A model generated the notes under the pieces. It ran no database searches. It saw nothing but the letters and a program-made list of their open reading frames with translations, and had not been told where the DNA came from. This document shows, in pieces, positions 48,261 to 59,967 of a stretch of 64,000 nt of DNA (position 1 is its first letter; each line of letters opens with the position of its first letter). The position numbers and the translations under genes are program-made. Location of the stretch: NCBI RefSeq assembly GCF_009646115.1, contig NZ_CP045720.1, forward strand, positions 1,116,001-1,180,000, written 5' to 3'. The DNA comes from Pantoea eucalypti. Lineage in GTDB: Bacteria; Pseudomonadota; Gammaproteobacteria; Enterobacterales; Enterobacteriaceae.

Positions 48261-48761
48261 TTACTTTCTGATGCGAATCACCGGCGTTTCGCCGACGGTG
48301 ACCTGGCCAGACAGCTTAATCAATTCCTTGATTTCATCCATGTTGGAGATAACAACCGGTGTCAGGGTTGATTTCGCTTTCTCTTCCAGCAACGGCAGAT
48401 CGAACTCGATAACCACATCGCCTTTTTTGACCTTCTGGCCTTCTTCAGCGATGCGTTTGAAGCCTTCACCTTTCAGTTCTACCGTATCGATACCGAAGTG
48501 GACAAACAGCTCAATGCCGTTGTCTGATTCGATCGAAAAAGCGTGATTGGTTTCAAAAATCTTACCGATAGTGCCATCAACAGGCGCAACCATTTTGTTG
48601 CCGCTGGGTTTGATAGCAATACCGTCGCCCACGATTTTCTCTGCAAACACCACATCTGGTACGTCTTCAATATTCACGATTTCGCCTGACAGAGGCGCTA
48701 CGATGTCAATTGTCCCAGCGCTATCCGTTTTTTCGCCAAAAAGTTTAGAAAACAAACCCAT
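48261..48761 (-). CDS. crr: PTS glucose-specific enzyme IIA (EIIA-Glc)
   Basis: EIIA-Glc passes phosphate from HPr to the glucose permease and controls adenylate cyclase and non-PTS permeases. The phosphorylated histidine is H88 (ELFVHFGID) with partner H73 (TNHAF). The protein is 166 residues, three shorter than E. coli, all in the flexible N-terminal tail ([20 protein letters not shown]). Last gene of ptsH-ptsI-crr. Confidence 0.97.
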   Translation of the reverse strand: MGLFSKLFGEKTDSAGTIDIVAPLSGEIVNIEDVPDVVFAEKIVGDGIAIKPSGNKMVAPVDGTIGKIFETNHAFSIESDNGIELFVHFGIDTVELKGEGFKRIAEEGQKVKKGDVVIEFDLPLLEEKAKSTLTPVVISNMDEIKELIKLSGQVTVGETPVIRIRK

Positions 48762-48803
48762 GATCTTCTCCTAAGCAGTAATTTGGGGCCAGCATCATGC
48801 AGA

Positions 48804-50531
48804 TTAGCAGAGCGTTTTTTCCTTAATAAACTTGTTTACCAGGTTCATCAGGTCTTCCGCTGTCGGTTGAGCCAGTGCCTGCTCTGCCAATGCCTTCGCA
48901 TCTTCAAAATTAGTATTACGAATGATTTTCTTGATGCCAGGGATAGAAATGGCACTCATGCTGAACTCGTCCAGCCCCATTCCCAGTAAAAGTAGTGTAG
49001 CACGTTCATCACCTGCCAGCTCACCACACATGCCGGTCCATTTACCTTCAGCGTGAGATGCATCAATGACTTGCTTGATTAAGTTAAGCACAGACGGCGT
49101 CATTGGGTTGTACAGGTGCGAGATCAAATCATTACCACGATCGACCGCCAGAGTATACTGCGTCAGATCGTTTGTCCCAATACTGAAGAAGTCGACTTCT
49201 TTCGCCAGATGATGCGCAATCACGGCTGAAGCCGGGGTTTCCACCATGATGCCGACTTCGATGCTTTCATCAAAGGCTTTACCTTCTTCGCGCAACTGCG
49301 CTTTCAGCAGTTCCAGTTCCGCTTTCAGACTGCGAACTTCTTCAACCGAAATGATCATCGGGAACATGATGCGCAGTTTACCGAAGGAGGAGGCGCGCAG
49401 GATAGCACGCAGCTGCGCATGCAGAATCTCTTTGCGATCCATAGCGATGCGGATAGCACGCCAGCCGAGGAACGGGTTCTCCTCTTTCGGCAGGTTCATG
49501 TAAGGCAGATCTTTGTCACCGCCGATGTCCATGGTACGAACGATAACGGCCTGTGAACCCATCGCTTCAGCAACGGCTTTGTACGCCTGGAACTGCTCTT
49601 CTTCGCTTGGCAGAGAGTCACGGTCCATGAACAGGAATTCGGTACGATAAAGACCAACGCCTTCAGCGCCATTGCGCTCAGCACCGGCGATATCGCGCAC
49701 GGTACCGATGTTGGCGCAGACTTCAACCTGGTGACCATCCAGCGTGACGGCTGGCAGATCTTTCAGCTTGGCTAATTCGTGTTTTTCCGACAGATACTGA
49801 TTCTGTACGGCTTTCAGCTCTTCCTGAATCGCTTCAGAAGGATTGACGTGAATCGCATTGTTAACGCCATCCAGGATCAGGAAATCGCCGTTTTTAACCG
49901 TGACGGTCACATTGCCGGTGCCGACAATGGCTGGGATCTCCAGCGAGCGCGCCATGATTGAAGTGTGTGAGGTACGGCCACCCAGATCGGTGATAAAGCC
50001 CAGCACCTTTTTCAGGTTCAGCTGTGCGGTTTCTGATGGCGTTAAATCTTTTGCCACCAGAATGGATTCGTCCGGAATAGCGCTCAGGTCAACAATGTGC
50101 AGACCGAGGATGTTTTGCAGCAGACGTTTACCGATGTCACGTACGTCAGCCGCACGCTCTTTCAGGTATTCGTCATCTAACTCTTCCAGAGCTTTCGCCT
50201 GGCCATCAATAACAGAGTAGGCAGCAGCATCGGCAGAAGCGTGATCTTTTTTAATCAGATCGATGATTTCCTGCTCCAGCTCTTCATCTTCCAGCAACAT
50301 GATGTGGCCTTCGAAGATGGCTGCTTTCTCTTCACCGAGGGTTTCACCCGCTTTGACGCGAATCGCTTCCAGTTGTAATGCCGCTTTGCTACGGCCATCA
50401 AGGAAGCGTTGTACTTCCTGCTCAACCTGATCATCAGAAATTTTCTTGCGGTTGATGACGATCTCGTCTTCTTTCAGCAGCAGTGCTTTGCCGAAAGCGA
50501 TACCTGGTGATGCTAAAATGCCTGAAATCAT
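48804..50531 (-). CDS. ptsI: PTS enzyme I
   Basis: Enzyme I takes phosphate from phosphoenolpyruvate and passes it to HPr. The 575-residue cytoplasmic enzyme has the phosphorylated H189 ([17 protein letters not shown]) and PEP-binding motifs [11 protein letters not shown] and GMCGE in the C-terminal barrel. Length equals E. coli. The gap to ptsH is 161 bp, longer than the short gap in E. coli. Confidence 0.98.
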   Translation of the reverse strand: MISGILASPGIAFGKALLLKEDEIVINRKKISDDQVEQEVQRFLDGRSKAALQLEAIRVKAGETLGEEKAAIFEGHIMLLEDEELEQEIIDLIKKDHASADAAAYSVIDGQAKALEELDDEYLKERAADVRDIGKRLLQNILGLHIVDLSAIPDESILVAKDLTPSETAQLNLKKVLGFITDLGGRTSHTSIMARSLEIPAIVGTGNVTVTVKNGDFLILDGVNNAIHVNPSEAIQEELKAVQNQYLSEKHELAKLKDLPAVTLDGHQVEVCANIGTVRDIAGAERNGAEGVGLYRTEFLFMDRDSLPSEEEQFQAYKAVAEAMGSQAVIVRTMDIGGDKDLPYMNLPKEENPFLGWRAIRIAMDRKEILHAQLRAILRASSFGKLRIMFPMIISVEEVRSLKAELELLKAQLREEGKAFDESIEVGIMVETPASAVIAHHLAKEVDFFSIGTNDLTQYTLAVDRGNDLISHLYNPMTPSVLNLIKQVIDASHAEGKWTGMCGELAGDERATLLLLGMGLDEFSMSAISIPGIKKIIRNTNFEDAKALAEQALAQPTAEDLMNLVNKFIKEKTLC

Positions 50532-50613
50532 AACGCTACCTTTTAATCACGATGGCTGATGGGACTCTATGCGGTGCCATTGTCGCGGGACACGTACTCT
50601 ACGAAAGCAATAA

Positions 50614-50632
50614 CGCGGACAGGTTGTCCGCG
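50614..50632 (-). promoter_or_regulatory. GC-rich hairpin between ptsH and ptsI
   Basis: An 8-bp perfect stem CGCGGACA / TGTCCGCG with a 3-nt loop lies 60 bp after the ptsH stop. On the minus strand it is followed by TTATTGCTTTCG. It could be an attenuator or a processing site within the operon. Confidence 0.5.
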
Positions 50633-50692
50633 ATCAAGATGTTTGCACTCAATGGCGCAGAGGAGTCGATTGGCTGGAGAGCTGAGCGGAGA

Positions 50693-50950
50693 TTACTCCA
50701 GTTCAGCCATCAGTTTGACCAGATGCTCAACTGCTTTCTGCTCATCTTCGCCTTCTGCAGAAAGCGTCACAACCGTTCCCTGGGTTAAACCCAATGTCTG
50801 CAGCTTGAACAGGCTTTTCGCGCTTGCTGATTTACCGTTAGAGGTCACGGTAATTTCTGACTGGAAAGCTTTGGCTTCTTTTACGAATTGCGCAGCTGGG
50901 CGAGTATGCAGACCGTTTGGTGCAGTAATGGTAACTTCTTGCTGGAACAT
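50693..50950 (-). CDS. ptsH: PTS phosphocarrier protein HPr
   Basis: HPr carries phosphate from enzyme I to sugar-specific EIIA domains. The 85-residue protein has the phosphorylated H15 ([14 protein letters not shown]) and conserved S46 ([12 protein letters not shown]). Length and sequence match E. coli. It heads the ptsH-ptsI-crr operon. Confidence 0.98.
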   Translation of the reverse strand: MFQQEVTITAPNGLHTRPAAQFVKEAKAFQSEITVTSNGKSASAKSLFKLQTLGLTQGTVVTLSAEGEDEQKAVEHLVKLMAELE

Positions 50951-51337
50951 TCTATTTCCCCAACGTTATCAGGATGAGTGTTATGGATCTAAAGTCTAGC
51001 CTGGAGCCTTCACTTTAGCCTGTGTAGGTGCGCGGGTATAGCATCATGCTGACCAAAGACGCGCAGGCGTCAAATCTACATTCCGTTGCTTCTCAAAACC
51101 GATTCTACACGTCACCGGTTAATTATGCCGTGATTCGCCGTTTCACTGAATCCGTAAATCGATTCAGCTTGATCCACTTCAAAGGCGGATTAATTTCAGG
51201 CATCGAAATAATTGGCAGTCTGAATACCAGATCGGCGTCACTGAAATCAATCTGCCGGGTTATGAAAGTGAGATCTGCACCACAAAAAAGCACCCAGGCG
51301 GGTGCTTTTTTCTCCATTTTCAGACTATCTGCCGCTG
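50951..51337. other. 387-bp intergenic region between ptsH and cysK
   Basis: It holds the pts promoter region (not resolved to single sites), and the cysK terminator at 51284-51311. No further gene is visible. Confidence 0.65.
51284..51311 (-). terminator. Terminator after cysK
   Basis: Stem GCACCC / GGGTGC with loop AGGC is flanked by AAAAAA and TTTTTT, so it has a U tract on either strand. It lies 27 bp downstream of the cysK stop. Confidence 0.9.
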
Positions 51338-52306
51338 CTACTGCAGCTCTTTTTCTGTGAAGAGATCGGCAAACAAAGCCGTACTCAGATAGCGTTCGCC
51401 GGAGGAGGGGAGAATGACCACAATATTTTTATTCGCGAAGGTTTCGTCTTCCTGCAGCTTCAGCGCGGCGGCGACGGCAGCACCGGATGAGATACCGGCC
51501 AGAATACCTTCCTCTTCCATAAGCTTACGCGCTGTGCTGATCGCTTCATCATTGGTGATCGCCACTACGCGGTCCACCAGATTCAGCTCAAGGTTGCCCG
51601 GAATAAAGCCTGCGCCGATACCCTGAATTTTGTGTGGACCAGGCTTGATCTCTTCACCCGCCAGCGCCTGAGCAATTACCGGTGAATCCGTTGGCTCAAC
51701 GGCGACGGTTATCAGGTCTTTCTTGCCTTTGGTGTTTTTGATATAGCGGCTCACCCCGGTCAGCGTACCGCCGGTGCCGACACCTGCGATAAAGACATCC
51801 ACTTCGCCATCCGTGTCTTCCCAGATTTCCGGGCCGGTGGTCTTCTCATGGATTTCCGGGTTAGCCGGATTGCTGAACTGCTGCAGCAGGACATATCGGT
51901 CCGGATCGCTGGCGACAATCTCTTCCGCTTTGCTGATGGCGCCTTTCATGCCTTTAGCACCTTCGGTCAGCACCAGCTTAGCCCCCAGCGCTTTCAGCAA
52001 TTTACGACGTTCCACTGACATGGTTTCTGGCATCGTCAGGGTTAATTTGTAGCCGCGCGCTGCGGCAACATAGGCCAGCGCAATACCGGTGTTACCGCTG
52101 GTCGGTTCAACCAGTTCAACACCGGGCTTCAGAATACCGCGTTTTTCTGCGTCCCAAATCATATTGGCACCGATACGGCATTTTACGCTGAAGCTCGGGT
52201 TACGGGATTCAACTTTCGCAAGGATGCGGCCGTTACCGATGCGGTTCAGTCGAACCAATGGCGTATGACCAATTGTCAAAGAGTTGTCTTCATAGATCTT
52301 ACTCAT
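51338..52306 (-). CDS. cysK: Cysteine synthase A CysK
   Basis: CysK is the main PLP-dependent O-acetylserine sulfhydrylase, making cysteine from sulfide, and binds CysE in the cysteine synthase complex. K42 (NPSFSVKCR) is the PLP lysine; [11 protein letters not shown] and [10 protein letters not shown] are conserved. The 322 residues match E. coli (323). Usually activated by CysB. cysZ is upstream in the same direction. Confidence 0.97.
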   Translation of the reverse strand: MSKIYEDNSLTIGHTPLVRLNRIGNGRILAKVESRNPSFSVKCRIGANMIWDAEKRGILKPGVELVEPTSGNTGIALAYVAAARGYKLTLTMPETMSVERRKLLKALGAKLVLTEGAKGMKGAISKAEEIVASDPDRYVLLQQFSNPANPEIHEKTTGPEIWEDTDGEVDVFIAGVGTGGTLTGVSRYIKNTKGKKDLITVAVEPTDSPVIAQALAGEEIKPGPHKIQGIGAGFIPGNLELNLVDRVVAITNDEAISTARKLMEEEGILAGISSGAAVAAALKLQEDETFANKNIVVILPSSGERYLSTALFADLFTEKELQ

Positions 52307-52447
52307 AGCCTGTCCTTAACTGTATGAATTATTGGGAACGCTATGAGCATACCTGTTCTGCCTGGGGGCGGAAGGAAAGAAATCGTATATCTATATTTCG
52401 CCCGGCAATAAGCCCTGCTAAAAAGAGCATAAGGCGTGCGGGTGTGA

Positions 52448-53215
52448 CTAGCGCACCTCACTGCGGGCCAGTTGCGGCCGGTAACGGTCAACCCACATGG
52501 CGGTGGCACCACAAACGGCAACCGGCATAATCACCAGATTAAGAATCGGAATCATGGTGAACAGGCTGGTTAGCGCGCCAAACTGCATGTTGGCCGTTTT
52601 GTGCCGGCGCAGGGCGTTTCGCATTTGCTGAAAAGGCACTTTGTGGTTGTCGAACGGGTAATCGCAATACTGAATGGATAACATCCAGGCACTGAACAGG
52701 AACCACAGCACGGGTGCCACCGTCTGACCAAATCCCGGAATAAAGTAGAGCAGCAACAGTCCCAGCGCGCGGGGCAGGTAATAGCCCAGTTTTTGCATCT
52801 CGCGCTTCATAAGGCGCGGCACATCTTTAATCATTCCCGCCCAGCCGCTGTCGGGCAGGGGCTTACCGGTCAGGCGGCCTTCGAGCTGTTCGGCCAGCAG
52901 GCCGCAGAATGGAGCAGCAATCAGGTTTGCCAGCGTTGAGAAGAAATAGCTGAACACCAGTACAATCGCAATCACCGACAATGGCCACAACAGATAACTC
53001 AGCCACTGCAGCCAGTCGGGAATATGGGCCATCAGGCGTGGAATCCAGTCGCCGAGGCGATAGATCAGCCAGACGAATGCGCCGCCCAGCATAATGATGT
53101 TGATCAGCAGTGGCATCACCACAAAGCGGCGAATGCCAGGCAGACGGACCAGTTTCCAGCCCTGGCTAAAGTAGTGCATGCCGTTAAAATTTGAGACGGA
53201 ATTCTCAAGGGCCAT
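52448..53215 (-). CDS. cysZ: Sulfate permease CysZ
   Basis: This 255-residue inner-membrane protein transports sulfate for cysteine synthesis. It has several long hydrophobic segments (for example about 30-55, 70-100 and 205-235) and starts with the family stretch [13 protein letters not shown]. It lies next to cysK as in E. coli, and adds a second sulfate route beside CysPTWA. Confidence 0.95.
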   Translation of the reverse strand: MALENSVSNFNGMHYFSQGWKLVRLPGIRRFVVMPLLINIIMLGGAFVWLIYRLGDWIPRLMAHIPDWLQWLSYLLWPLSVIAIVLVFSYFFSTLANLIAAPFCGLLAEQLEGRLTGKPLPDSGWAGMIKDVPRLMKREMQKLGYYLPRALGLLLLYFIPGFGQTVAPVLWFLFSAWMLSIQYCDYPFDNHKVPFQQMRNALRRHKTANMQFGALTSLFTMIPILNLVIMPVAVCGATAMWVDRYRPQLARSEVR

Positions 53216-53433
53216 AAAGCCAATTCTCCTGAAGGTGTTAAGGCGCGCTCACTATAACCTGGCTTTTTCTCCAGGCCAGGTGCCGTTTGGGTAAAAAAAC
53301 AGCGAAAAAGCGTGGGTTGCCTATCTTATTTGTCAGAAAATACTGCACAGACTTGCACTTGTGTAGCAGGGCAAATACAGTTAGAGGATAAAGTTTGCCG
53401 CGGTGGCAAGGTATTGGAACAACAGAGAATACA

Positions 53434-54438
53434 ATGATGCAGGATTTGCGTCTGATATTAATCGTTGTTGGCGCGATCGCCATTATAGCGCTCCTTCTTC
53501 ACGGGCTGTGGACCAGCCGTAAAGAGCGTTCGTCAGTGTTCCGTGATCGCCCGCACAAACGTCTAAAACAACGTGATGACCATGATGAGCAGGACCTGAT
53601 TGACGACGAAGATGACGGCGTCGGCGAGGTTCGTGTTCGTTCTGAGCGCAACGTCCATCAGGAACCGCGTTTCGATGAGATCCGCGAACCACAGCCAGAA
53701 GCGCCGCGTAAGCAAGCGCCCGCTGAGCCTGTGCGTCAGCCTGCGCCACGACCCGCACCGCAACCCGAACCTGACAGCGATCCGCTGTTCACTACGGCAC
53801 CGAAGCCTGCTCCACAGCCGCGCCCTGAACCGGTGCGTCAGCAGCCAGCGCAGACTTTCGTCGCGCCGCCTGTTCAGGCCGACCCGTTGCTGGATCTGGA
53901 TCCGCTGGAGTCTGTGCAGCCTGCGCCGCAGTACCAGGCTGAACCTGAGCCACAACCGCAGCCTGAGGTGTCAGCGCCTCCTGCGCCTGAACAACCCGCG
54001 GCTAAAGCGCCAGCAGAAAAACCGAAAGAAGCCGTACTGGTGCTGCATGTTGCTGCCCATTCGGGCGGCGAACTGAACGGTGAAGCGTTGCTGCAGGGTA
54101 TTCTGCAGGCGGGCTTCCAGTTTGGTGAAATGAATATTTTCCATCGTCATCTTAGTCCGGCAGGCAGTGGTCCGGTGCTGTTCAGTCTGGCTAACATGGT
54201 TAAGCCAGGTTCGTTCAATCCTGACATGATGACGGATTTCAGCACGCCTGGTATCTCCATCTTTATGATGGTGCCCTCTTATGGCGATGCGAATCAGAAC
54301 TTCAAGCTGATGCTGCAGTCTGCACAGCGCATCGCTGATGATGTTGGCGGCGTGGTGCTGGACGATGAGCGTCGCATGATGACGCCACAGAAGCTGGAAA
54401 CTTACAAAGCGCGTATCCGCGATGTGGTTGGCGTCTGA
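53434..54438 (+). CDS. zipA: Cell division protein ZipA
   Basis: ZipA tethers FtsZ to the inner membrane at the division site. It has an N-terminal membrane helix ([20 protein letters not shown]), a charged segment, a proline/glutamine-rich linker (about residues 60-195) and the C-terminal FtsZ-binding domain ([20 protein letters not shown] onward). The 334 residues compare with 328 in E. coli. I chose ATG 53434 by alignment. It is divergent from cysZ. Confidence 0.96.
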   Translation: MMQDLRLILIVVGAIAIIALLLHGLWTSRKERSSVFRDRPHKRLKQRDDHDEQDLIDDEDDGVGEVRVRSERNVHQEPRFDEIREPQPEAPRKQAPAEPVRQPAPRPAPQPEPDSDPLFTTAPKPAPQPRPEPVRQQPAQTFVAPPVQADPLLDLDPLESVQPAPQYQAEPEPQPQPEVSAPPAPEQPAAKAPAEKPKEAVLVLHVAAHSGGELNGEALLQGILQAGFQFGEMNIFHRHLSPAGSGPVLFSLANMVKPGSFNPDMMTDFSTPGISIFMMVPSYGDANQNFKLMLQSAQRIADDVGGVVLDDERRMMTPQKLETYKARIRDVVGV

Positions 54439-54474
54439 CACCTGCGCTAAACGCTATCTGAATTGTTAAAACAA

Positions 54475-54498
54475 ACCCCCGCCTGTCGGGGGTTTTTT
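54475..54498 (+). terminator. Terminator between zipA and ligA
   Basis: Stem ACCCCCG / CGGGGGT with a 5-nt loop, then six Ts, ends 15 bp before the ligA start. Confidence 0.9.
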
Positions 54499-54504
54499 AT
54501 CTGA

Positions 54505-56532
<2,028 letters not shown>

Positions 56533-56533
56533 G

Positions 56534-56752
56534 ATGGATGAACACCAGCTGGTGGCGATAGCCAATACGCCGATGCCGTTTGGGAAATATAAAGGGCGGA
56601 TGCTGATCGATCTGCCTGAGCCTTATCTGCTGTGGTTTGCCCGCAGTGGCGACTTCCCGTCGGGGCTGTTGGGGGATTTGATGCAGTTGACTCTGACAAT
56701 AAAAATTGAAGGTCTGGAGGGATTAGTTAAACCGCTCCAGACCCGCAAGTAA
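56534..56752 (+). CDS. ypeB: DUF3820 protein YpeB
   Basis: This 72-residue protein has the DUF3820 pattern MPFGKYKGRMLIDLPEPYLL and WFARSGDFPSGLLG. It matches E. coli YpeB in length and position, directly after ligA and probably translated from the same message. The family is linked by some authors to exonuclease-like folds; no activity is claimed here. Confidence 0.93.
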   Translation: MDEHQLVAIANTPMPFGKYKGRMLIDLPEPYLLWFARSGDFPSGLLGDLMQLTLTIKIEGLEGLVKPLQTRK

Positions 56753-56754
56753 CT

Positions 56755-56774
56755 GTGCCCGCGCAGGCGGGCAC
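56755..56774. terminator. Hairpin between ypeB and yfeH
   Basis: Perfect 8-bp stem GTGCCCGC / GCGGGCAC with loop GCAG lies between converging genes; there is no T run. Confidence 0.6.
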
Positions 56775-56779
56775 CTGTT

Positions 56780-57796
56780 CTACTTCTGTGACTCCATCAC
56801 CGAATCTTTAACCTTCAGCGTCTGCTGTTGCTGTTTCTCATTGGTCTTCTTGTAACGGCCGGCAATAAACGAGCAGACCATCAGCTGAACCTGATGGAAA
56901 ATCATCAGCGGCAGCACGATAATCCCCACGGTGCTGGCCGGGAACAGAATATTCGCCATGGGCACCCCGTTCGCCAGACTCTTCTTCGAGCCACAAAACA
57001 GCACCACAATCTCGTCGGCACGTTTAAAGCGGAACAGGCGCGAGGCCAGCAGGTTGATAATCAGCACGGCGGTCAGCAGGATGATTGAACCTGCCACAAT
57101 CCACAGCAGCGTAGTCAAGCCAACGCGATGCCAGATGCCATTCACCACGGCTTCACTGAAGGCGGAATAAACGACCAGCAAAATCGAGGTCTGGTCAGTT
57201 TTGCCAATCAGGCTGCGATGTTTCTCAACCCAGCCACCGATCCAGCGACGAGAGAGGTGGCCCAGAATGAATGGCACCATGAGTTGCAGCATAATTTTAC
57301 CGATCTGCTCCAGACCATCGCTGGGCGCGCTGCTGTGAATATCCATCACCAGGTTCACCAGCAACGGCGAAATAAATACACCCAGCAGGCTTGATGCCGA
57401 GGCGCTGCACACCGCTGCTGCAACGTTACCGCCTGCCATAGAGGTAAACGCGATAGCGGACTGAACGGTGGCTGGCAGGATACAGAGGTAGATAAAGCCG
57501 GTATAAATTTCCGGACCGACATCAACCGGATGCCACCAGACCAGCAGCAGACCCAGCGCGGGAAACAACACAAAGGTGCTGAACATAATCCACAGATGCA
57601 GCTGCCAGTGGCTGCTGCCTGCGATGATTTTTTCACGCGAAAGTTTGGCACCGTGCATAAAGAATAACAGTGCTATCGCTGCCGTCGCGAGGTAGCTGAA
57701 GACATCGACGTAGATCCCTTTCGCTGGCAGGAACGACGCCAGCAGCACGGTGATGATGAGTTTGACCATCATCGGATCGAGTTTTAAAAAGCCCAT
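56780..57796 (-). CDS. yfeH: Bile acid:sodium symporter-family protein YfeH
   Basis: This 338-residue inner-membrane protein has about nine to ten transmembrane helices and the family motifs ILPATVQSAIAFTSMAGGN and FCGSKKSLANGVPMANIL. It belongs to the BASS superfamily (SBF-like). The transported solute is unknown. It is divergent from the LysR gene yfeR, which may regulate it. Confidence 0.93.
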   Translation of the reverse strand: MGFLKLDPMMVKLIITVLLASFLPAKGIYVDVFSYLATAAIALLFFMHGAKLSREKIIAGSSHWQLHLWIMFSTFVLFPALGLLLVWWHPVDVGPEIYTGFIYLCILPATVQSAIAFTSMAGGNVAAAVCSASASSLLGVFISPLLVNLVMDIHSSAPSDGLEQIGKIMLQLMVPFILGHLSRRWIGGWVEKHRSLIGKTDQTSILLVVYSAFSEAVVNGIWHRVGLTTLLWIVAGSIILLTAVLIINLLASRLFRFKRADEIVVLFCGSKKSLANGVPMANILFPASTVGIIVLPLMIFHQVQLMVCSFIAGRYKKTNEKQQQQTLKVKDSVMESQK

Positions 57797-57891
57797 TGTT
57801 AAAATCCGGTAAATTTTTCAATAGCGCGATTGTGCGTGAATTGGTTTTAGAAATAAAATTGATTTATTGAATTAATCTATGAGCATAATCG

Positions 57892-58812
57892 ATGAATTAT
57901 ACCCTGCGTCAGCTTCGGACTTTTATTGCAGTGGCACACTACGGTGGTTTCAGTCAGGCGGGGCAGGCGATAGGTCTGAGTCAGTCGGCAGTCAGCCACA
58001 GTATTAAAGAGCTGGAAGCGGAAACCGGCGTCCGGCTGCTGGATCGCACCACGCGTGAGGTGATGCTGACCGAGGCAGGCAAGCAGCTGGCGTCACGGAT
58101 GGAGCGCCTGCTGGAGGAGATTCATACGACGCTGCTGGATATCCGCAGTTTTGGTGAGCAGCGCAGCGGCACCGTCAGAGTGGCAGCCAGCCAGACTATT
58201 TCTGCGCATCTGATGCCGCAATGTCTGGCTGCAAGTCAGCAGCACTTTCCCGATATCAAAGTGATACTGCACGATCGCGCCCAGCAGTGGGTGCTGCAAA
58301 GTGTGCGTAACGCCGAGGTCGACTTCGGGATTGTGATTGGGCCGCTCAGCGACAGTGATTTTGATAGCATCGCGATTCTGGATGAGCCTTTCCTGCTGTT
58401 GTGCCGCGATGATGATCCGCTGGCGCAGGTGGAAAGGGCTGAATGGTCGATGCTGGATGGTCGCACCATGGTGCTGCAGGATTACGCGTCCGGCAGTCGG
58501 GTACTGATTGATGCGGCGATGCAGCAGCAGAACATCAGGGCGCAAGTGGTGCAGGAAATTGGCCATCCCGCTACGCTGTTTCCGATGGTAGAAGTGGGGA
58601 TCGGCATCAGTATTCTGCCCGCGCTGGCCTTACCGTTACCGGCCGATCGTGACCTTAGTGTGCGTCGTCTTTATCCGGAAATTAATCGCAGCCTGACGCT
58701 GATCAAACGTAAAAACCGCTCGCTGACGCCTGCTGCCGAAGCGATCTGGCAGGAGGTGCGCCAGCAGGCAGCGCTGCTGGCGCAACAACGCGAAGCCAGC
58801 CCCGCGTTTTAG
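57892..58812 (+). CDS. yfeR: LysR-family regulator YfeR
   Basis: This 306-residue LysR-type regulator has an N-terminal winged helix ([20 protein letters not shown], then [14 protein letters not shown]) and a periplasmic-binding-like effector domain. It is divergently transcribed from yfeH over a 95-bp A+T-rich gap, the classical arrangement for control of the neighbour. In Salmonella yfeR and yfeH have been linked to osmolarity (from memory). Confidence 0.93.
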   Translation: MNYTLRQLRTFIAVAHYGGFSQAGQAIGLSQSAVSHSIKELEAETGVRLLDRTTREVMLTEAGKQLASRMERLLEEIHTTLLDIRSFGEQRSGTVRVAASQTISAHLMPQCLAASQQHFPDIKVILHDRAQQWVLQSVRNAEVDFGIVIGPLSDSDFDSIAILDEPFLLLCRDDDPLAQVERAEWSMLDGRTMVLQDYASGSRVLIDAAMQQQNIRAQVVQEIGHPATLFPMVEVGIGISILPALALPLPADRDLSVRRLYPEINRSLTLIKRKNRSLTPAAEAIWQEVRQQAALLAQQREASPAF

Positions 58813-59147
58813 ATATAGACGTCCACTTTATTGGTGTCGGTAGGGCGGTTAATGCCGTCTGCTTTGTTCGCACTGACAGGCGTGCTGTCACTTTTTGGCT
58901 GATCCTGCTCCGCCTGCTTCTGCTCCAGCTGCGCAATCTGTGCCTGCAGCATGGTGAGCTGTGACTGATACATCTGCTGCATTTCAGCTTTCTGTTCGTC
59001 AGTCAGCTCTTTGTTGTCGGCCAGCTCTTTGACCTGGGTTAAGACATTCTGAATCTGTTTATTCAGGGCTGCGACCTGAGAAGCAACACTGCCGCCGCTG
59101 TCACCGCTACTGACCGCACTGCTTAAAATTCCGGAAATTGAAGACAT
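58809..59147 (-). CDS. FlxA-like protein
   Basis: This 112-residue protein of the FlxA-like family is mostly a long predicted coiled coil (about residues 30-85, rich in Gln, Lys and Glu: [20 protein letters not shown]). It starts [10 protein letters not shown] at the second of two adjacent ATGs, 6 nt after GGAG. E. coli flxA is controlled by the flagellar sigma factor, but the role is unknown. The stop overlaps the yfeR end. Confidence 0.8.
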   Translation of the reverse strand: MSSISGILSSAVSSGDSGGSVASQVAALNKQIQNVLTQVKELADNKELTDEQKAEMQQMYQSQLTMLQAQIAQLEQKQAEQDQPKSDSTPVSANKADGINRPTDTNKVDVYI

Positions 59148-59267
59148 CATTTTCTCCCTGTAAGTCGTCACATACGTTATCGGCACGCAGTGAAACGACT
59201 TTAGCGCGGAGATTGTTAAGGTTTGGAAAAGAAGGGAGCTTATCTACAAGCCAATGTCTAAACAGCA
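59148..59267. other. Upstream region of the FlxA-like gene
   Basis: 120 bp between the FlxA-like gene and the tandem repeats. No promoter is assigned; I saw no clear sigma-28 motif. Confidence 0.5.
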
Positions 59268-59443
59268 GAAACGAAAAAAGCGCCCAAAAGGCGCTTTATT
59301 CTGAATTGGTGGGTCGTGCAGGATAGCCTCGGCCCATCGTGGGCCTCGCCCTCCGGGTGATGCTGACGCATCAGCCTGAATCGCCAGCGATTCAGTCGAA
59401 CCTGCAGCAGGCTCTCATCCCGCACGGTCACGTCCGTGCCCCG
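59268..59443 (-). repeat. rtT-like tandem repeat, unit distal to the tRNA operon
   Basis: A 176-bp unit repeated in tandem with the next one; I found one base difference (59412 C versus 59588 T). It contains, read on the minus strand, the last 18 nt of tRNA-Lys (59307-59324), a terminator stem GGCGCTTT-type (59279-59295) and a body of clustered hairpins (59331-59345, 59358-59372, 59376-59395 and others). Confidence 0.9.
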
Positions 59444-59482
59444 GAAACGAAAAAAGCGCCCAAAAGGCGCTTTATTCTGAAT
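59325..59482 (-). ncRNA. Candidate rtT-type RNA from read-through of the distal unit
   Basis: The non-tRNA body downstream of the second terminator copy. It has stacked hairpins (GGCCCA/TGGGCC, TGATGC/GCATCA, TGAATCGC/GCGATTCA, GCACGG/CCGTGC). It would be released if transcription passes the terminators and RNase P-type processing or 3'-end trimming occurs, as described for E. coli rtT. Boundaries are approximate; expression is not shown. Confidence 0.45.
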
Positions 59483-59619
59483 TGGTGGGTCGTGCAGGAT
59501 AGCCTCGGCCCATCGTGGGCCTCGCCCTCCGGGTGATGCTGACGCATCAGCCTGAATCGCCAGCGATTCAGTCGAACCTGCAGCAGGTTCTCATCCCGCA
59601 CGGTCACGTCCGTGCCCCG
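59444..59619 (-). repeat. rtT-like tandem repeat, middle unit
   Basis: The second complete 176-bp unit. It has the tRNA-Lys 3'-end copy at 59483-59500 and the terminator copy at 59455-59471. It is directly continuous with the units on both sides, so the period is exact. Confidence 0.9.
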
Positions 59620-59658
59620 GAAACGAAAAAAGCGCCCAAAAGGCGCTTTATTCTGAAT
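59501..59658 (-). ncRNA. Candidate rtT-type RNA from read-through of the proximal unit
   Basis: The equivalent body directly downstream of tRNA-Lys, including its terminator at 59625-59650 (stem AGCGCC/GGCGCT, loop CAAAA, T run on the minus strand). Same hairpins as the distal copy. Boundaries are approximate and expression is not shown. Confidence 0.45.
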
Positions 59659-59676
59659 TGGTGGGTCGTGCAGGAT
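59620..59676 (-). repeat. rtT-like repeat, partial third unit joining tRNA-Lys
   Basis: These 57 bp are identical to the start of the two units and end exactly 18 nt inside the real tRNA-Lys gene, where the sequences diverge (the real tRNA continues TCGAACC, the repeats AGCCTCGG). This shows that the repeat unit arose from the 3' end of this tRNA. Confidence 0.9.
59625..59650 (-). terminator. Terminator of the valU-valX-valY-lysV-type tRNA operon
   Basis: On the minus strand AAAGCGCC-TTTTG-GGCGCTTTTTT. Identical copies lie 176 and 352 bp further downstream, so any read-through meets the same terminator up to three times. Confidence 0.85.
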
Positions 59677-59734
59677 TCGAACCTGCGACCAATTGATTAA
59701 AAGTCAACTGCTCTACCAACTGAGCTAACGACCC
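59659..59734 (-). tRNA. lysV: tRNA-Lys (anticodon UUU)
   Basis: A 76-nt cloverleaf with encoded CCA. 5' GGGTCGT pairs with the 3' end ACGACCC; the anticodon loop reads CTTTTAA (anticodon TTT); the T loop is TTCGAAT. It is the last tRNA of a four-gene operon with three tRNA-Val genes, as at the E. coli valUXY-lysV locus. Confidence 0.97.
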
Positions 59735-59738
59735 GAAG

Positions 59739-59814
59739 TGGTGGGTGATGACGGGTTCGAACCGCCGACCCCCTCCTTGTAAGGGAGATGCTCTACCAAC
59801 TGAGCTAATCACCC
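59739..59814 (-). tRNA. valY: tRNA-Val (anticodon UAC), third copy
   Basis: A 76-nt cloverleaf with encoded CCA, 5' GGGTGAT and anticodon TAC in CTTACAA. Identical to the other two copies as far as read. Only 4 bp separate it from tRNA-Lys. Confidence 0.97.
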
Positions 59815-59850
59815 ACTTCGTACTTCAGTGCTGCTTTAACAGGTCAGATA

Positions 59851-59926
59851 TGGTGGGTGATGACGGGTTCGAACCGCCGACCCCCTCCTTGTAAGGGAGA
59901 TGCTCTACCAACTGAGCTAATCACCC
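59851..59926 (-). tRNA. valX: tRNA-Val (anticodon UAC), second copy
   Basis: Same 76-nt sequence and structure as its neighbours, with encoded CCA. Confidence 0.97.
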
Positions 59927-59967
59927 ATATCTTCATACCTGTTCACTGCGGGCCACGCTGTTAAGAG

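Noticed and set aside
59268..59676. CRISPR array
   Set aside because: The repeats are long, directly contiguous and nearly identical over the whole 176 bp, with no short-repeat and variable-spacer pattern.
59339..59700. Two plus-strand frames with nearly identical repeated protein sequence
   Set aside because: They translate the antisense of the rtT-like repeats and tRNA-Lys. E. coli rtT has been proposed to encode a small basic protein, but I see no ribosome-binding site supporting either strand here.
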